64,000 nucleotides of DNA, taken from positions 1 to 64,000 of the forward strand of contig NZ_PDYM01000007.1 in NCBI RefSeq assembly GCF_002743055.1, in the 5' to 3' direction. How positions within the stretch are numbered: position 1 is the first letter of the stretch; each line of letters begins with the position of its first letter. A program made the translations under genes and the position numbers. Shown in pieces: positions 29,197 to 37,032 of this stretch. This stretch comes from Sporosarcina sp. P13. Its GTDB lineage: Bacteria > Bacillota > Bacilli > Bacillales_A > Planococcaceae. The notes under the pieces are model-generated. The model searched no databases. It saw only the letters and a program-made list of their open reading frames with translations, and was not told the origin of the DNA.

Positions 29197-30615
29197 ATGG
29201 ATATAGTCCACATGATGATCGAAGGCAAGTGGATAGGATCTGATTTGCCGACAATCGATGTAGTCAATCCGGCAACGGGCAAAATAATCGCAACAGTACC
29301 AAAAGGCGGGGCAGATGAAGCCGCGCAAGCAGTAGATGCAGCTTCACAAGCGCTAGCCGAGTGGTCTGCGCGCTCGGCGTACGAACGTAGCGCATTACTC
29401 ATGAAGTGGCATGCGTTGATTGAACAACATGAAGACAGTTTGGCGAAGACGATGACAACGGAGCAAGGCAAGCCGTTAGCTGAAGCGCTTGGTGAAATAC
29501 GCTATGCGAATGGCTTTATTAGCTGGTATGCGGAGGAAGGAAAGCGGATTTATGGAGAAACAATTCCTGCATCACAATCATCTAAGCGATTGTTTGTCCA
29601 TAAACAACCAGTAGGCGTCGTAGCGGCCATTACGCCGTGGAATTTTCCGGCAGCGATGATTACACGGAAAGTCGGTCCGGCACTTGCCGCGGGCTGTACA
29701 GTCGTGATGAAACCAGCTTCTCAAACACCGCTAACAGCGATTCGTCTAGTGGAACTTGCTAAAGAAGCGGGGATTCCAGATGGTGTGATGAACGTCGTAA
29801 CAGGTAGTGCAAGTGAGATTTCAGCCGCATGGCAGTCAGATGAACGCGTACGCAAATTAACATTTACCGGTTCTACAGAAGTTGGTAAAGAGTTGATGAA
29901 AGGTGCAGCGGATACGATGAAGAAAATTTCATTGGAACTTGGTGGACATGCACCTGCAATTGTTATGGCAGATGCGGATCTTGATAAAGCGGTCGAGGGA
30001 ATCATCGCAGCAAAATTCCGTAACGCAGGACAGACGTGTGTTTGTGCGAATCGGATCTATGTTCATTCATCTATCGCGGAAGAGTTCACGCAGCGAATTA
30101 GTGAGCAAACGAAAGCATTGAAAGTCGGTAATGGTCTGGAAGAAGGCGTGAAAATCGGACCATTGATTGATGATTCTGCAGTTAAAAAGGTAGAAGAACA
30201 TGTGGCGGATGCAGTAGCCAAAGGAGCGACAGCGGTAACAGGCGGTGAGCGGATCGAAGGCTTAATCTATGCGCCAACTGTGCTTAAAGGCGTAACGGAT
30301 GATATGCTCTGTATGAAAGACGAAACATTTGGTCCTGTTTTACCGATTACGTTGTTTGAAACGACCGAAGAAGTGATTCAACGTGCCAATGATTCGATTT
30401 ACGGACTTGCCGCTTATGTCTTTACCGAAAACATTACGCAAGGGATTCGAGTGTGTGAGGCTCTTGAATATGGGATTGTCGGATTAAATGACGGATTACC
30501 TTCCACACCACAAGCGCCATTTGGTGGATTAAAACAAAGTGGACTCGGACGTGAAGGCGGTCACCAAGGTATGGATGAGTACTTGGAAGTAAAATATATT
30601 TCGCTTGGCCTATAA
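29197..30615 (+). CDS. gabD: NAD(P)-dependent succinate-semialdehyde dehydrogenase-like ALDH
   Basis: A 472-aa aldehyde dehydrogenase oxidising a semialdehyde to the acid. Catalytic Cys in GQTCVCANR (about 281), general base Glu in LELGGHAP (about 247), and the PWNFPAAM cofactor loop (about 147) are present; the CVCANR form of the Cys loop is typical of GabD-type succinate/glutarate semialdehyde dehydrogenases. AAGGAGAG before ATG. It starts 14 bases after tcdA, so may be cotranscribed. Substrate is by family only. Confidence 0.85.
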   Translation: MDIVHMMIEGKWIGSDLPTIDVVNPATGKIIATVPKGGADEAAQAVDAASQALAEWSARSAYERSALLMKWHALIEQHEDSLAKTMTTEQGKPLAEALGEIRYANGFISWYAEEGKRIYGETIPASQSSKRLFVHKQPVGVVAAITPWNFPAAMITRKVGPALAAGCTVVMKPASQTPLTAIRLVELAKEAGIPDGVMNVVTGSASEISAAWQSDERVRKLTFTGSTEVGKELMKGAADTMKKISLELGGHAPAIVMADADLDKAVEGIIAAKFRNAGQTCVCANRIYVHSSIAEEFTQRISEQTKALKVGNGLEEGVKIGPLIDDSAVKKVEEHVADAVAKGATAVTGGERIEGLIYAPTVLKGVTDDMLCMKDETFGPVLPITLFETTEEVIQRANDSIYGLAAYVFTENITQGIRVCEALEYGIVGLNDGLPSTPQAPFGGLKQSGLGREGGHQGMDEYLEVKYISLGL

Positions 30616-30660
30616 AAAGAAGCAGAAAGGAAGAGGTTTACTCATCCTTTCTGCTTCTTA
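30614..30660. terminator. Bidirectional terminator
   Basis: AAGAAGCAGAAAGGA / TCCTTTCTGCTTCTT arms between convergent genes; A/T-rich on both flanks. Confidence 0.8.
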
Positions 30661-31218
30661 TTATTTTGCCTCTACTCCGCGTAAAATTCCATGCCCATTC
30701 CGTACTTTAAAGTGAGCAGTTGTTGTTACATTGTGTAGACTATCTGCTGATACCCGATGCCCTTTTTTCGGCACGTAAAAGCGATCCAGACCGAAGTTCA
30801 CAATATAATGATCACTTTCTCTGTATTCGCGTTCAGTTGTTTGTGGTAGCCAGCCAGCTAGGTAGACACCTTCTGTTGGTTGTTTTTCACTAAGAAAGAC
30901 TAGCTGGTCGACTCCATCGCGTCTTTCCAGTACGCCAAATACTTTTGTCTGACCTAATTCCGCGGATGCTTTCAATAGCGTCACTAAGCTATCGGACATG
31001 CGTTCTTTTGGTACTTTTTCCACTTCATAGCGTAAGACGATGTAGTTTTCATTGGCGTCTTCTTGGGTGATGGGTTCGGTTTGTAGATAGACATCTGCAC
31101 CAGTTCTAATGGTGGTAAAGTGAGGAATCGCGAGACTGGCTAGAATGAGCAGGGGAATAATAAAGAGAATCGCTACACTTATTTTTCTATGCTTGTTTCG
31201 TTGGGTGCTCACGTTCAA
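30661..31218 (-). CDS. GDYXXLXY-family membrane-anchored protein
   Basis: A 185-aa protein with one N-terminal membrane segment (about 13-33) and an extracytoplasmic domain. ENYIVLRYE near residue 57 and GLDRFYVPKK near 144 resemble the GDYxxLxY and (Y/F)G(I/L)xRFYVP motifs of that family (usually a partner of DUF4401/DUF2157 proteins, which I do not see here). TTG start with GGGAGG upstream. Function unknown. Confidence 0.7.
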   Translation of the reverse strand: MNVSTQRNKHRKISVAILFIIPLLILASLAIPHFTTIRTGADVYLQTEPITQEDANENYIVLRYEVEKVPKERMSDSLVTLLKASAELGQTKVFGVLERRDGVDQLVFLSEKQPTEGVYLAGWLPQTTEREYRESDHYIVNFGLDRFYVPKKGHRVSADSLHNVTTTAHFKVRNGHGILRGVEAK

Positions 31219-31477
31219 GTCACCGCCTCCCTGTAAATTGCATAAAAAGATTCCTTCTTATGTATGTACAGCATGTGCATATTGTGCGCGTTTTACTATT
31301 AAATTACCCGAATATTTTATTTTGGAAACATGGATGGGATTTCAACGAAGTAGAGTGTTGAAATTTTGAAGGGTAGCAATACTATGTGCTTTAGGCGGAC
31401 GCCCTTCGGAAAGGGTCCTCAGCATTATCATAAATAGCGGACTACTAACCTATTTCTGGCCATTCAATTTCCGTGAA
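31219..31477. other. Intergenic region, no gene seen
   Basis: About 260 bp. Contains a short hairpin (GGAC-CCCTT / AAGGG-GTCC at about 31398-31422) that may be a scrap of the GCGGACGCTTTCC-type repeat. No convincing ORF. Confidence 0.5.
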
Positions 31478-31517
31478 CAAAAAACACCTGATACGATGTG
31501 TATCAGGCGTTTTTGTT
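31478..31517 (-). terminator. Terminator of ilvA
   Basis: AACGCCTGATAC / GTATCAGGTGTT hairpin read on the minus strand, followed by a six-T run. Confidence 0.85.
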
Positions 31518-32769
31518 AGATCAACAGACCGAATAGAGTGCTGTCTTTGTTTACTTCTTTGTAAGGGAAGCCGTTTTTTTCCATTCTTGCGATAAGGCCG
31601 TTGTAGTCTTCTATGCGTTTGATTTCTATGCCGACGAGACCTGGACCGCTTTCTTTGTTGTTTTTCTTCGTATATTCAAACATTGTAATGTCGTCATCAG
31701 GTCCGAGTACTGAGTCGAGGAACTGACGTAGTGCGCCTGCTCGTTGTGGGAAGTCGACTAGGAAGTAATACAGCAAACCTTCGTAGATCATCGACTTTTC
31801 TTTAATTTCTTGCATTCGTCCGATGTCGTTGTTGCCGCCGCTAATGACACAAACTACGCATTTTCCTTTGATTTCATTCTTATAGAAATCAAGTGCCGCA
31901 ATCGGTAACGCGCCTGCGGGTTCTGCGATGATTGCGTGTTCGTTGTATAGATCTAGAATAGCGGTACATACTTTTCCTTCAGGGACGCTGACGATGTTTT
32001 CTACATAATCGTTACAAATTTCGTAGTTTAAGTCTCCGACGCATTTAACGGCTGCACCGTCTACAAACTTATCGATTGTTTGTAGGGGAACTACTTTCTG
32101 TGCGTCAATGGAAGCTTTCATACTAGCAGCACCGGCTGGTTCAGCACCAATCATCTTTGTGTGAGGGGATAGGTTCTTTATGTACGTACTTAGTCCGGAC
32201 ATTAGACCGCCGCCGCCAATACTCGCAAAAACATAGTCAATTGGCTCTTCGATATCATTCATGATTTCTACCGCAACCGTACCTTGCCCTGCGATAATAT
32301 CTTTGTCATTGAATGGGTGAATGAAGATGCGCTTTTCTTTATCCACCAATTCGATGGCCTTTTCGAAGCAATCATCAAATGTGTCGCCGACCAAAATGAT
32401 TTCAATGCGGTCGCGCCCGAACATTTTCACCATATTTACTTTTTGTTTAGGTGTTGTTTGTGGCATGAAAATCTTGCCGTCGATATCCAGTTTGGCACAA
32501 GCGTAAGCCACGCCTTGCGCGTGGTTTCCTGCACTCGCACAAACAATTCCTTGCTTACGCGCTTCTGATTCGATTCGCTTCATCTTGTAATAAGCACCGC
32601 GTAATTTAAATGAACGCACGTGCTGCAAGTCTTCGCGTTTAATATATACATGGCAGTCATATTTTTCCGATAGACGATCATTTTTCTGTAACGGTGTGTG
32701 TGCTACTACATCCTTTAGTAGCTGATTAGCAATTAAGATATCTTCTACTTGAATACTTTGGGTTTCCAT
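31516..32769 (-). CDS. ilvA: Threonine ammonia-lyase (threonine deaminase), biosynthetic
   Basis: PLP enzyme turning threonine into 2-oxobutanoate for isoleucine synthesis. The PLP lysine is in RSFKLRGAYYK (about 55), the phosphate-binding loop is SGGNND, and a single ACT-like regulatory domain (about 325-417) closes the chain. About 417-422 aa, the length of B. subtilis IlvA. Start at 32769 (AAGGTG 6 bases upstream) is preferred over ATG 32784. A perfect CcpA-type site lies about 150 bp upstream. Monocistronic, ending at its own terminator. Confidence 0.93.
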   Translation of the reverse strand: METQSIQVEDILIANQLLKDVVAHTPLQKNDRLSEKYDCHVYIKREDLQHVRSFKLRGAYYKMKRIESEARKQGIVCASAGNHAQGVAYACAKLDIDGKIFMPQTTPKQKVNMVKMFGRDRIEIILVGDTFDDCFEKAIELVDKEKRIFIHPFNDKDIIAGQGTVAVEIMNDIEEPIDYVFASIGGGGLMSGLSTYIKNLSPHTKMIGAEPAGAASMKASIDAQKVVPLQTIDKFVDGAAVKCVGDLNYEICNDYVENIVSVPEGKVCTAILDLYNEHAIIAEPAGALPIAALDFYKNEIKGKCVVCVISGGNNDIGRMQEIKEKSMIYEGLLYYFLVDFPQRAGALRQFLDSVLGPDDDITMFEYTKKNNKESGPGLVGIEIKRIEDYNGLIARMEKNGFPYKEVNKDSTLFGLLI

Positions 32770-32914
32770 ACTTTTCACCTTCATAATATATAATTTAACC
32801 TCCGTTACCTAACGTTTACTCATAATAACATGAAAAAATCGGATTGAACACAAGAAGGTTCTAAATTGTGCGTTTATTTAACGGACTTTCTTTCAAATCT
32901 TTGAACTTCTTTAT

Positions 32915-32929
32915 ATGTAAGCGTTTGCT
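32915..32929. promoter_or_regulatory. Catabolite-responsive element (CcpA site)
   Basis: ATGTAAGCGTTTGCT fits the cre consensus WTGNAANCGNWNNCW at every position. It lies between divergent ilvA and a small membrane-protein gene, about 145 bp upstream of ilvA. CcpA activates branched-chain synthesis genes in B. subtilis, so activation of ilvA is plausible (inference). Confidence 0.7.
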
Positions 32930-33023
32930 AGGTGTGGAAGGTGTTGATTCAATGCGCGGTTCGTTATTTCTTTTCTATTTTTATTCAATATGTTTGTAAT
33001 TTTCAATTGGAAATAAACTGTGG

Positions 33024-33048
33024 GTTTAATTCCAAATGCGAGGGGAAA
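33024..33048 (+). promoter_or_regulatory. Candidate sigma-B promoter
   Basis: GTTTAA (33024-33029), 13-base spacer, GGGAAA (33043-33048): full match to the sigma-B consensus GTTTAA-N12-15-GGGWAW. It is 51 bases upstream of the 36-aa membrane-protein gene. Confidence 0.65.
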
Positions 33049-33099
33049 CTAATAAGACAAAAGGTATTTAGTTAATTTTATGAAGGGAAGTGTTACACC

Positions 33100-33210
33100 A
33101 TGCAAAAATGGGATAGCAGACCCGAAAAGCCGGATAATGCCCAGTGGACGATGCTTGTCATCACTCTTGTGATCATCGTTGCGGTAATGGTCTACAGTTT
33201 AATCATGTAA
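33100..33210 (+). CDS. Small single-pass membrane protein (36 aa)
   Basis: ATG 33100 opens a 36-codon frame with a charged N-terminus (MQKWDSRPEKPDN) and one membrane helix (about 16-35, rich in V/I/L). GAAGGGAAG lies 8-16 bases upstream, a sigma-B-type promoter is upstream, and a terminator directly follows, so the unit looks real. Family not recognised; small stress-induced membrane proteins of this kind are common in Bacillales. Confidence 0.72.
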   Translation: MQKWDSRPEKPDNAQWTMLVITLVIIVAVMVYSLIM

Positions 33211-33214
33211 AGAA

Positions 33215-33259
33215 GTAAATTCAGTGTGCTATTCACTAGGCACGCTGAATTTTTTTGCA
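33215..33259 (+). terminator. Rho-independent terminator
   Basis: AAATTCAG-GTGC / GCAC-CTGAATTT hairpin with a T-run after the 36-aa gene. Confidence 0.85.
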
Positions 33260-33427
33260 ATTCAAATTGTTCTTTTTATTCCGTCGCACTCTTTTGTATT
33301 CTGTCGTCAAATAACCGCTTTTATCCGAATTCGGTGACAAGGTCACACCTTCTGTTATATATTAGTTTTAAGAAAAGAAGCTGTATGAGTACAGAGGAGT
33401 ACAAAAAAACGAATGGGGGAATGAAAG

Positions 33428-33556
33428 ATGAAAATGACAACAGAGCAAAGACAAAAGGTTGAAAAGGTTTGTACAGAGTGTGGAAACAAGTTCACTGAAA
33501 AGCGAGAGTCTATGATGTATGAGTGCGAACGCTGTGTCGGTCGTCACCAAGATTGA
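33428..33556 (+). CDS. Small zinc-ribbon protein (42 aa)
   Basis: The frame reads MKMTTEQRQKVEKVCTECG, then NKFTEKR..., then YECERC near the end. Two CxxC pairs (CTEC and CERC), about 18 residues apart, form a likely zinc ribbon. GGGGAATG precedes the ATG and a terminator follows. An overlapping 78-codon frame is not credible. Function unknown. Confidence 0.72.
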   Translation: MKMTTEQRQKVEKVCTECGNKFTEKRESMMYECERCVGRHQD

Positions 33557-33564
33557 TGAATACA

Positions 33565-33605
33565 AGCATCCTACACTTCCTTTATGGAGTGTAGGATTTT
33601 TTGAT
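33565..33605 (+). terminator. Rho-independent terminator
   Basis: ATCCTACACT / AGTGTAGGAT hairpin with six T. Confidence 0.88.
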
Positions 33606-33675
33606 GTTTTAGAAAAATGCAGAGTGGTATAGAATGATAAGGTGTATTTAAGTTTGTAGAAAGGAGGATGTGTGT

Positions 33676-34101
33676 ATGGCGTATCTTGGCTTATTATTTA
33701 TCGCGACTTCACTTTTGATCATCGCTATCTATTTCTCATTGTTACTGACAAAATCGTCTCATTTATTATTGACCGTAACCCACACTGTAAAAGATGTAGA
33801 AGCGGAGTTGGATCAAAGTCTAGAGCAATTATATGCAACATTACATGAAACCGAACAATTGGCAACAGATGTACAAGTAAAATTGGTTGCTACGACACCG
33901 ATGTTCGAAACGATCGAAAATGTCGGGCGTTCAAGTCAATACTTGAGTGAAGAAGTGAATAAACGAACGAAGCAATTTGAAGAGGACGGCTCACTCCCGG
34001 GAACAGAACCTTTTATCCAAGCGATTCAATATGGAGAGTTTGGTTCAAAACTTCTGGAATCATGGAAGCGCGGTAAAGAAGATGCGAAAAATACTTACTA
34101 A
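33676..34101 (+). CDS. DUF948 membrane protein, copy 1
   Basis: A 141-aa protein with one N-terminal membrane helix (about 3-25) and a long amphipathic/coiled-coil region (TVTHTVKDVEAELDQSLEQL), the DUF948 pattern. Most DUF948 proteins are small, membrane-tethered and linked to general stress in Bacillales. AAAGGAGG 7 bases before ATG. Followed 21 bases later by a second DUF948 gene. Confidence 0.78.
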   Translation: MAYLGLLFIATSLLIIAIYFSLLLTKSSHLLLTVTHTVKDVEAELDQSLEQLYATLHETEQLATDVQVKLVATTPMFETIENVGRSSQYLSEEVNKRTKQFEEDGSLPGTEPFIQAIQYGEFGSKLLESWKRGKEDAKNTY

Positions 34102-34122
34102 GATAAGAAATGAGGAATGACA

Positions 34123-34596
34123 ATGGATCTGGTAGGAATTGGCGTCGTATTAATCGGCATTGCCTTTATTATTTTGGCGATTTATTTTGCCAAAGTATTG
34201 CAACAAGTTGGTAACATCTTACAAGACGTAGACAAAACGGTAGAGGAACTTCCTCGCCAGTTAGATGGTATTTTGGGTGAAACCGGAACATTACTTAAAA
34301 ACAGTAATAATTCATTAGCGGATTTAAATTCAAAGATCGAAAATCTCACGCCATTATTTAAAGTAGTTGGTGATTTAGGTGAATCGACACATATGCTAAC
34401 TTCATCATTGGTTGACGTCACATCGTCAGTCCAACAAAAGGGAGCACACACCGATGTGTCGGATCAAAATAAAAAATTAGGAAGCATTTACGGTTCGGCG
34501 ATGTTAGGTTATTACATCTTTAAGAAACGTAAAGAGTCTGGAGTTGCTACGACAACACAACCAGTTAAAAAGTTACCCGCACCTGATGCAAATTAA
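34123..34596 (+). CDS. DUF948 membrane protein, copy 2
   Basis: A 157-aa DUF948 protein: membrane helix at about 3-22, then the family pattern LQDVDKTVEELPRQLDGILGET and NLTPLFKVVGDLG. A hydrophobic stretch near 122-132 and a basic tail follow. ATG 34123 is chosen because GAGG lies 7 bases upstream; ATG 34117 is too close. Cotranscribed with copy 1 and followed by a terminator. Confidence 0.8.
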   Translation: MDLVGIGVVLIGIAFIILAIYFAKVLQQVGNILQDVDKTVEELPRQLDGILGETGTLLKNSNNSLADLNSKIENLTPLFKVVGDLGESTHMLTSSLVDVTSSVQQKGAHTDVSDQNKKLGSIYGSAMLGYYIFKKRKESGVATTTQPVKKLPAPDAN

Positions 34597-34612
34597 ATAG
34601 AAGCGCGTATAG

Positions 34613-34654
34613 AAAAAGGATTTGAAAGTTATTATGCTTTCAAATCCTTTTTTC
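34613..34654 (+). terminator. Terminator of the first DUF948 pair
   Basis: AAAGGATTTGAAAG / CTTTCAAATCCTTT hairpin with a six-T run. Confidence 0.88.
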
Positions 34655-34656
34655 GT

Positions 34657-34811
34657 GCTCATAGAACCTGGCTAGGCGCTCATAGAACTAGGTTGTGCGT
34701 TCATAGAACCTGGCTAGGCGCTCATAGAACTAGGTTGTGCGCTCATAGAACCTGGCTAGGCGCTCATAGAACTAGGTTTCACGCTCATAGAACTAGTCCG
34801 TACGCTCATAG
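34657..34811. repeat. 21-bp tandem repeat array 3
   Basis: Seven full units and a part unit, each GCTCATAGAAC followed by CTGGCTAGGC or TAGGTTGTGC. Reverse-complemented these are the TTCTATGAGC units of arrays 1 and 2. It sits exactly between the two terminators of convergent DUF948 pairs. A 90-codon ORF across it is an artefact. Confidence 0.93.
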
Positions 34812-34823
34812 CCTTCAAAACCA

Positions 34824-34860
34824 CCACAAAAAAATGCTGGGAATCCAAGGACTCCCAGCA
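34824..34860 (-). terminator. Terminator of the second DUF948 pair
   Basis: Minus-strand TGCTGGGAG / TTCCCAGCA hairpin followed by a seven-T run. Confidence 0.85.
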
Positions 34861-34870
34861 CGCGCGCATC

Positions 34871-35308
34871 TTACGGGCGCATTTTCTTTAATACTTTTCG
34901 CTGTTGCATTAAATAAAACACCAATGTCACAACACCGTATAACCCTTTGTACTTTTTCTCTTTAACAAAATCACTAGCGTTGGCTACACGATCTTTGAAA
35001 CGTATCGTTGTATCGAGTGCGGCAGTTGTTACTTCGCGTGAAGCTTCTCCTACATCGCCAACAATTTGAAACACCGGTGTAATTTCTGTGATTTGTTTGT
35101 TTACATTACTAATCGTTTCATTACTAGTATGGAGAATTTGTTGTGTCTGACCTGTGATATCCGCTACCGTTGATGGCAAGGTATCCGTTGTTTGTTTGAC
35201 GCTCTCCAATACTTCAGCTAATTTTCCAAGGGGTTTAATCAATACAAATGAGATCACGAGTAGCGCGATGCCAATGAGCAAGACGCCTATACCTAGTACC
35301 CAATCCAT
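34871..35308 (-). CDS. DUF948 membrane protein, copy 3
   Basis: About 145 aa. N-terminal membrane helix (about 2-25), then VKQTTDTLPSTVADITGQTQQIL and ITPVFQIVGDVGEASRE, closely like copy 2. A second hydrophobic patch near the C-terminus (LYGVVTLVFYLM). Start ATG 35308 has AGAGGTG 6 bases upstream, formed by the end of copy 4; the GTG at 35317 is less likely. Cotranscribed with copy 4. Confidence 0.8.
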   Translation of the reverse strand: MDWVLGIGVLLIGIALLVISFVLIKPLGKLAEVLESVKQTTDTLPSTVADITGQTQQILHTSNETISNVNKQITEITPVFQIVGDVGEASREVTTAALDTTIRFKDRVANASDFVKEKKYKGLYGVVTLVFYLMQQRKVLKKMRP

Positions 35309-35313
35309 CAAGT

Positions 35314-35733
35314 TCACCTCTTTCCATTGTTCTGCTTCATGCTGTAATACATTTTTGATGCCGCTTCTGACAAAGCAGTCGTTTGTTGCATCAACTTTGC
35401 GTATTTACCAGGAGGCGCTGCTACCTGGTCGGCCATTTTCGTCAAAGAATGCTGAACGTAGGCGGTGGTTTCGCTTAGTTGTTTCGCTGATGCGGCTAAT
35501 CCTTCCACGGATTGCAGCTTCGCGTTCGCATCTTCTGCAATGTCATTCGTTTGATTCATGAGCTGTTCTGTTTTCTCCGTAATGCCGCCCACTTTTAATT
35601 CTACTCGTTGCATCGTGTCTGTGATGTCCTTCAGCGCGTTCTTAACCGCTTTGGCTGTTTTGATAATAGCAATTGCAATGACCACTAAAGCCGCAACGGC
35701 GACTATGGCACTAATGTACAAAAGTACCTTCAT
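35314..35733 (-). CDS. DUF948 membrane protein, copy 4
   Basis: About 139 aa. Membrane helix at about 2-24, then a helical region (LKDITDTMQRVELKVGGITEKTEQL). GGAGGTG lies 6 bases before ATG 35733; the frame opens 15 bases earlier at 35748 without a better site. First gene of the leftward pair, behind a good sigma-A promoter. Confidence 0.76.
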   Translation of the reverse strand: MKVLLYISAIVAVAALVVIAIAIIKTAKAVKNALKDITDTMQRVELKVGGITEKTEQLMNQTNDIAEDANAKLQSVEGLAASAKQLSETTAYVQHSLTKMADQVAAPPGKYAKLMQQTTALSEAASKMYYSMKQNNGKR

Positions 35734-35768
35734 TCTAGTCACCTCCACATAATAAGTGCATTTTAAAA

Positions 35769-35797
35769 ATCTTACCTGTTAAACGTCAAATACTCAA
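35769..35797 (-). promoter_or_regulatory. Sigma-A promoter of the leftward DUF948 pair
   Basis: On the minus strand TTGAGT, 17-base spacer, TAAGAT. Confidence 0.6.
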
Positions 35798-35871
35798 TCG
35801 AAAAGGGTAAACGTTCTATATTCTTGTCTTTCCACAAATCGAGGCAACTTAAACACTAGCTCACCAAATAA

Positions 35872-36057
35872 CTAGAAATACAAAGAAATGCAACTGTTAT
35901 AAAGTATGTGCAAAGTGTTTCAACAGATGAGGAGAAGCAGCGCGTGGCAGGGAAGTTTTTCGGAAAAGGGCTGTCCATCGACGCGGTTCCGTTAGCGGAA
36001 GGAATCAAGTAAGGAGAGGATGTTGAATGGCTGAAGCAGAAGGGTATTTCCATTTGA
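35872..36057 (+). pseudogene. Decayed gene remnant with an in-frame stop
   Basis: One frame reads coding-like text (VSTDEEKQRVAGKFFGKGLS, then IDAVPLAEGIK), hits TAA at 36010-36012, and continues in the same frame as GEDVEWLKQKGISI before TGA at 36055-36057. Upstream the frame is closed by TAA at 35869 with no start. The composition looks like real protein, so this is probably the C-terminal scrap of a lost gene. Family not recognised. Confidence 0.4.
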
Positions 36058-36136
36058 TTATAGAACACCGAGGTATAATATATTTCCATTAGAATTACTT
36101 TAATGTTAAACTAGATGCGTGAAGGAGATGTTTTAG

Positions 36137-36889
36137 ATGAGATTAGAAAACAAAATTACGATTATCACTGGTGGCGCTGGAGGCATCGGTTTGGGAATCG
36201 CTACTGCGTTTGCCAAAGAAGGAGCGATTGTAGCGATTGTCGACCTGAATCAGCAAGCAGGCGAAGAAGCAATCAAAAAATTGCAGGCAATCTCTCCAAA
36301 CTCTATGTTTATTCAGGCGGATTTATCTGACACGCAAGCATTGCCGTCCATCGTAGACCAAGTAATCAAAGCGTACGGCAAGTTAGATGTTCTTGTCAAT
36401 AATGCACATGCATCTCGCATGAAATCATTCGAAGATCTCACACAAGAGGACTTTGATTTCTCATTCAACACAGGATTTTATCCAACGTTCTATTTAATGC
36501 AGGCGGCGTTACCACATTTAAAAGAAACGAAAGGAACAGTCATCAACTTTGCATCAGGTGCCGGACTTAACGGCGACGTTCATCAAGCTTCCTATGCAGC
36601 GGCAAAAGAGGCGATCCGTGCGATCACAAGAGTGGCGGCGAATGAATGGGGCCAGTACGGCATCACGTGTAACTTGATCTCACCTATTGCCCTTACACCA
36701 GGTGTCGAGCAATGGGCAGCTGCGCATCCAGATACGTACCAAGCGATGCTAGACAAGAACCCCCTTGGCCGCCTAGGCAACCCAGAAGCGGATATAGGAC
36801 GTACAGCGGTGTTCTTAGCGAGTGAAGATGCAAACTACATTACAGGCCAGACGATGATGGTCGATGGCGGTTCTATTAAATTACGATAA
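36137..36889 (+). CDS. Short-chain dehydrogenase/reductase
   Basis: A 250-aa classical SDR. NAD(P)-binding TGGAGGIG (about 11-18), a NNAHAS in place of the usual NNAG, catalytic Ser in NFASGAG (about 139) and YAAAK (about 153-157), and the C-terminal GQTMMVDGG are present. An acidic residue after the second strand (VDLN) suggests NAD preference. GAAGGAG upstream of ATG. Monocistronic; substrate unknown. Confidence 0.87.
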   Translation: MRLENKITIITGGAGGIGLGIATAFAKEGAIVAIVDLNQQAGEEAIKKLQAISPNSMFIQADLSDTQALPSIVDQVIKAYGKLDVLVNNAHASRMKSFEDLTQEDFDFSFNTGFYPTFYLMQAALPHLKETKGTVINFASGAGLNGDVHQASYAAAKEAIRAITRVAANEWGQYGITCNLISPIALTPGVEQWAAAHPDTYQAMLDKNPLGRLGNPEADIGRTAVFLASEDANYITGQTMMVDGGSIKLR

Positions 36890-36891
36890 AC

Positions 36892-37031
36892 GATGAGGCT
36901 GGCACACCACTCAATAAAATTAAAATACCGCGTGAAGCCAAGTTATATGAACCTTGGCTTCATGCGGTTTTAGTATTGTCCATTTTGGTAGTTACACAAG
37001 ATTTTTTGCTTGTGTCCCAGCTTCGTTGTTT
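36892..37031. repeat. Structured intergenic element bounded by GAGGCTGG...CCAGCTTC
   Basis: A 140-bp spacer closed by imperfect inverted ends (GATGAGGCTGGCACA ... TGTGTCCCAGCTTCG). Inside is a strong hairpin (ACCGC-TGAAGCCAAG / CTTGGCTTCA-GCGGT, 36927-36972) followed by TTTTAG, likely the SDR terminator. It resembles the GAGGCTGGGACA...TGTCCCAGCCTC intergenic repeats I know from Staphylococcus and Planococcaceae. Also acts between convergent SDR and marR genes. Confidence 0.65.
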
Positions 37032-37032
37032 A

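Noticed and set aside
33226-33462. 78-codon ORF overlapping the zinc-ribbon gene
   Set aside because: Starts across a terminator and shows no protein-like composition; the 42-codon frame has CxxC pairs and a better ribosome binding site.
36115-36330. 71-codon ORF overlapping the SDR start
   Set aside because: Out-of-frame shadow of the SDR gene.
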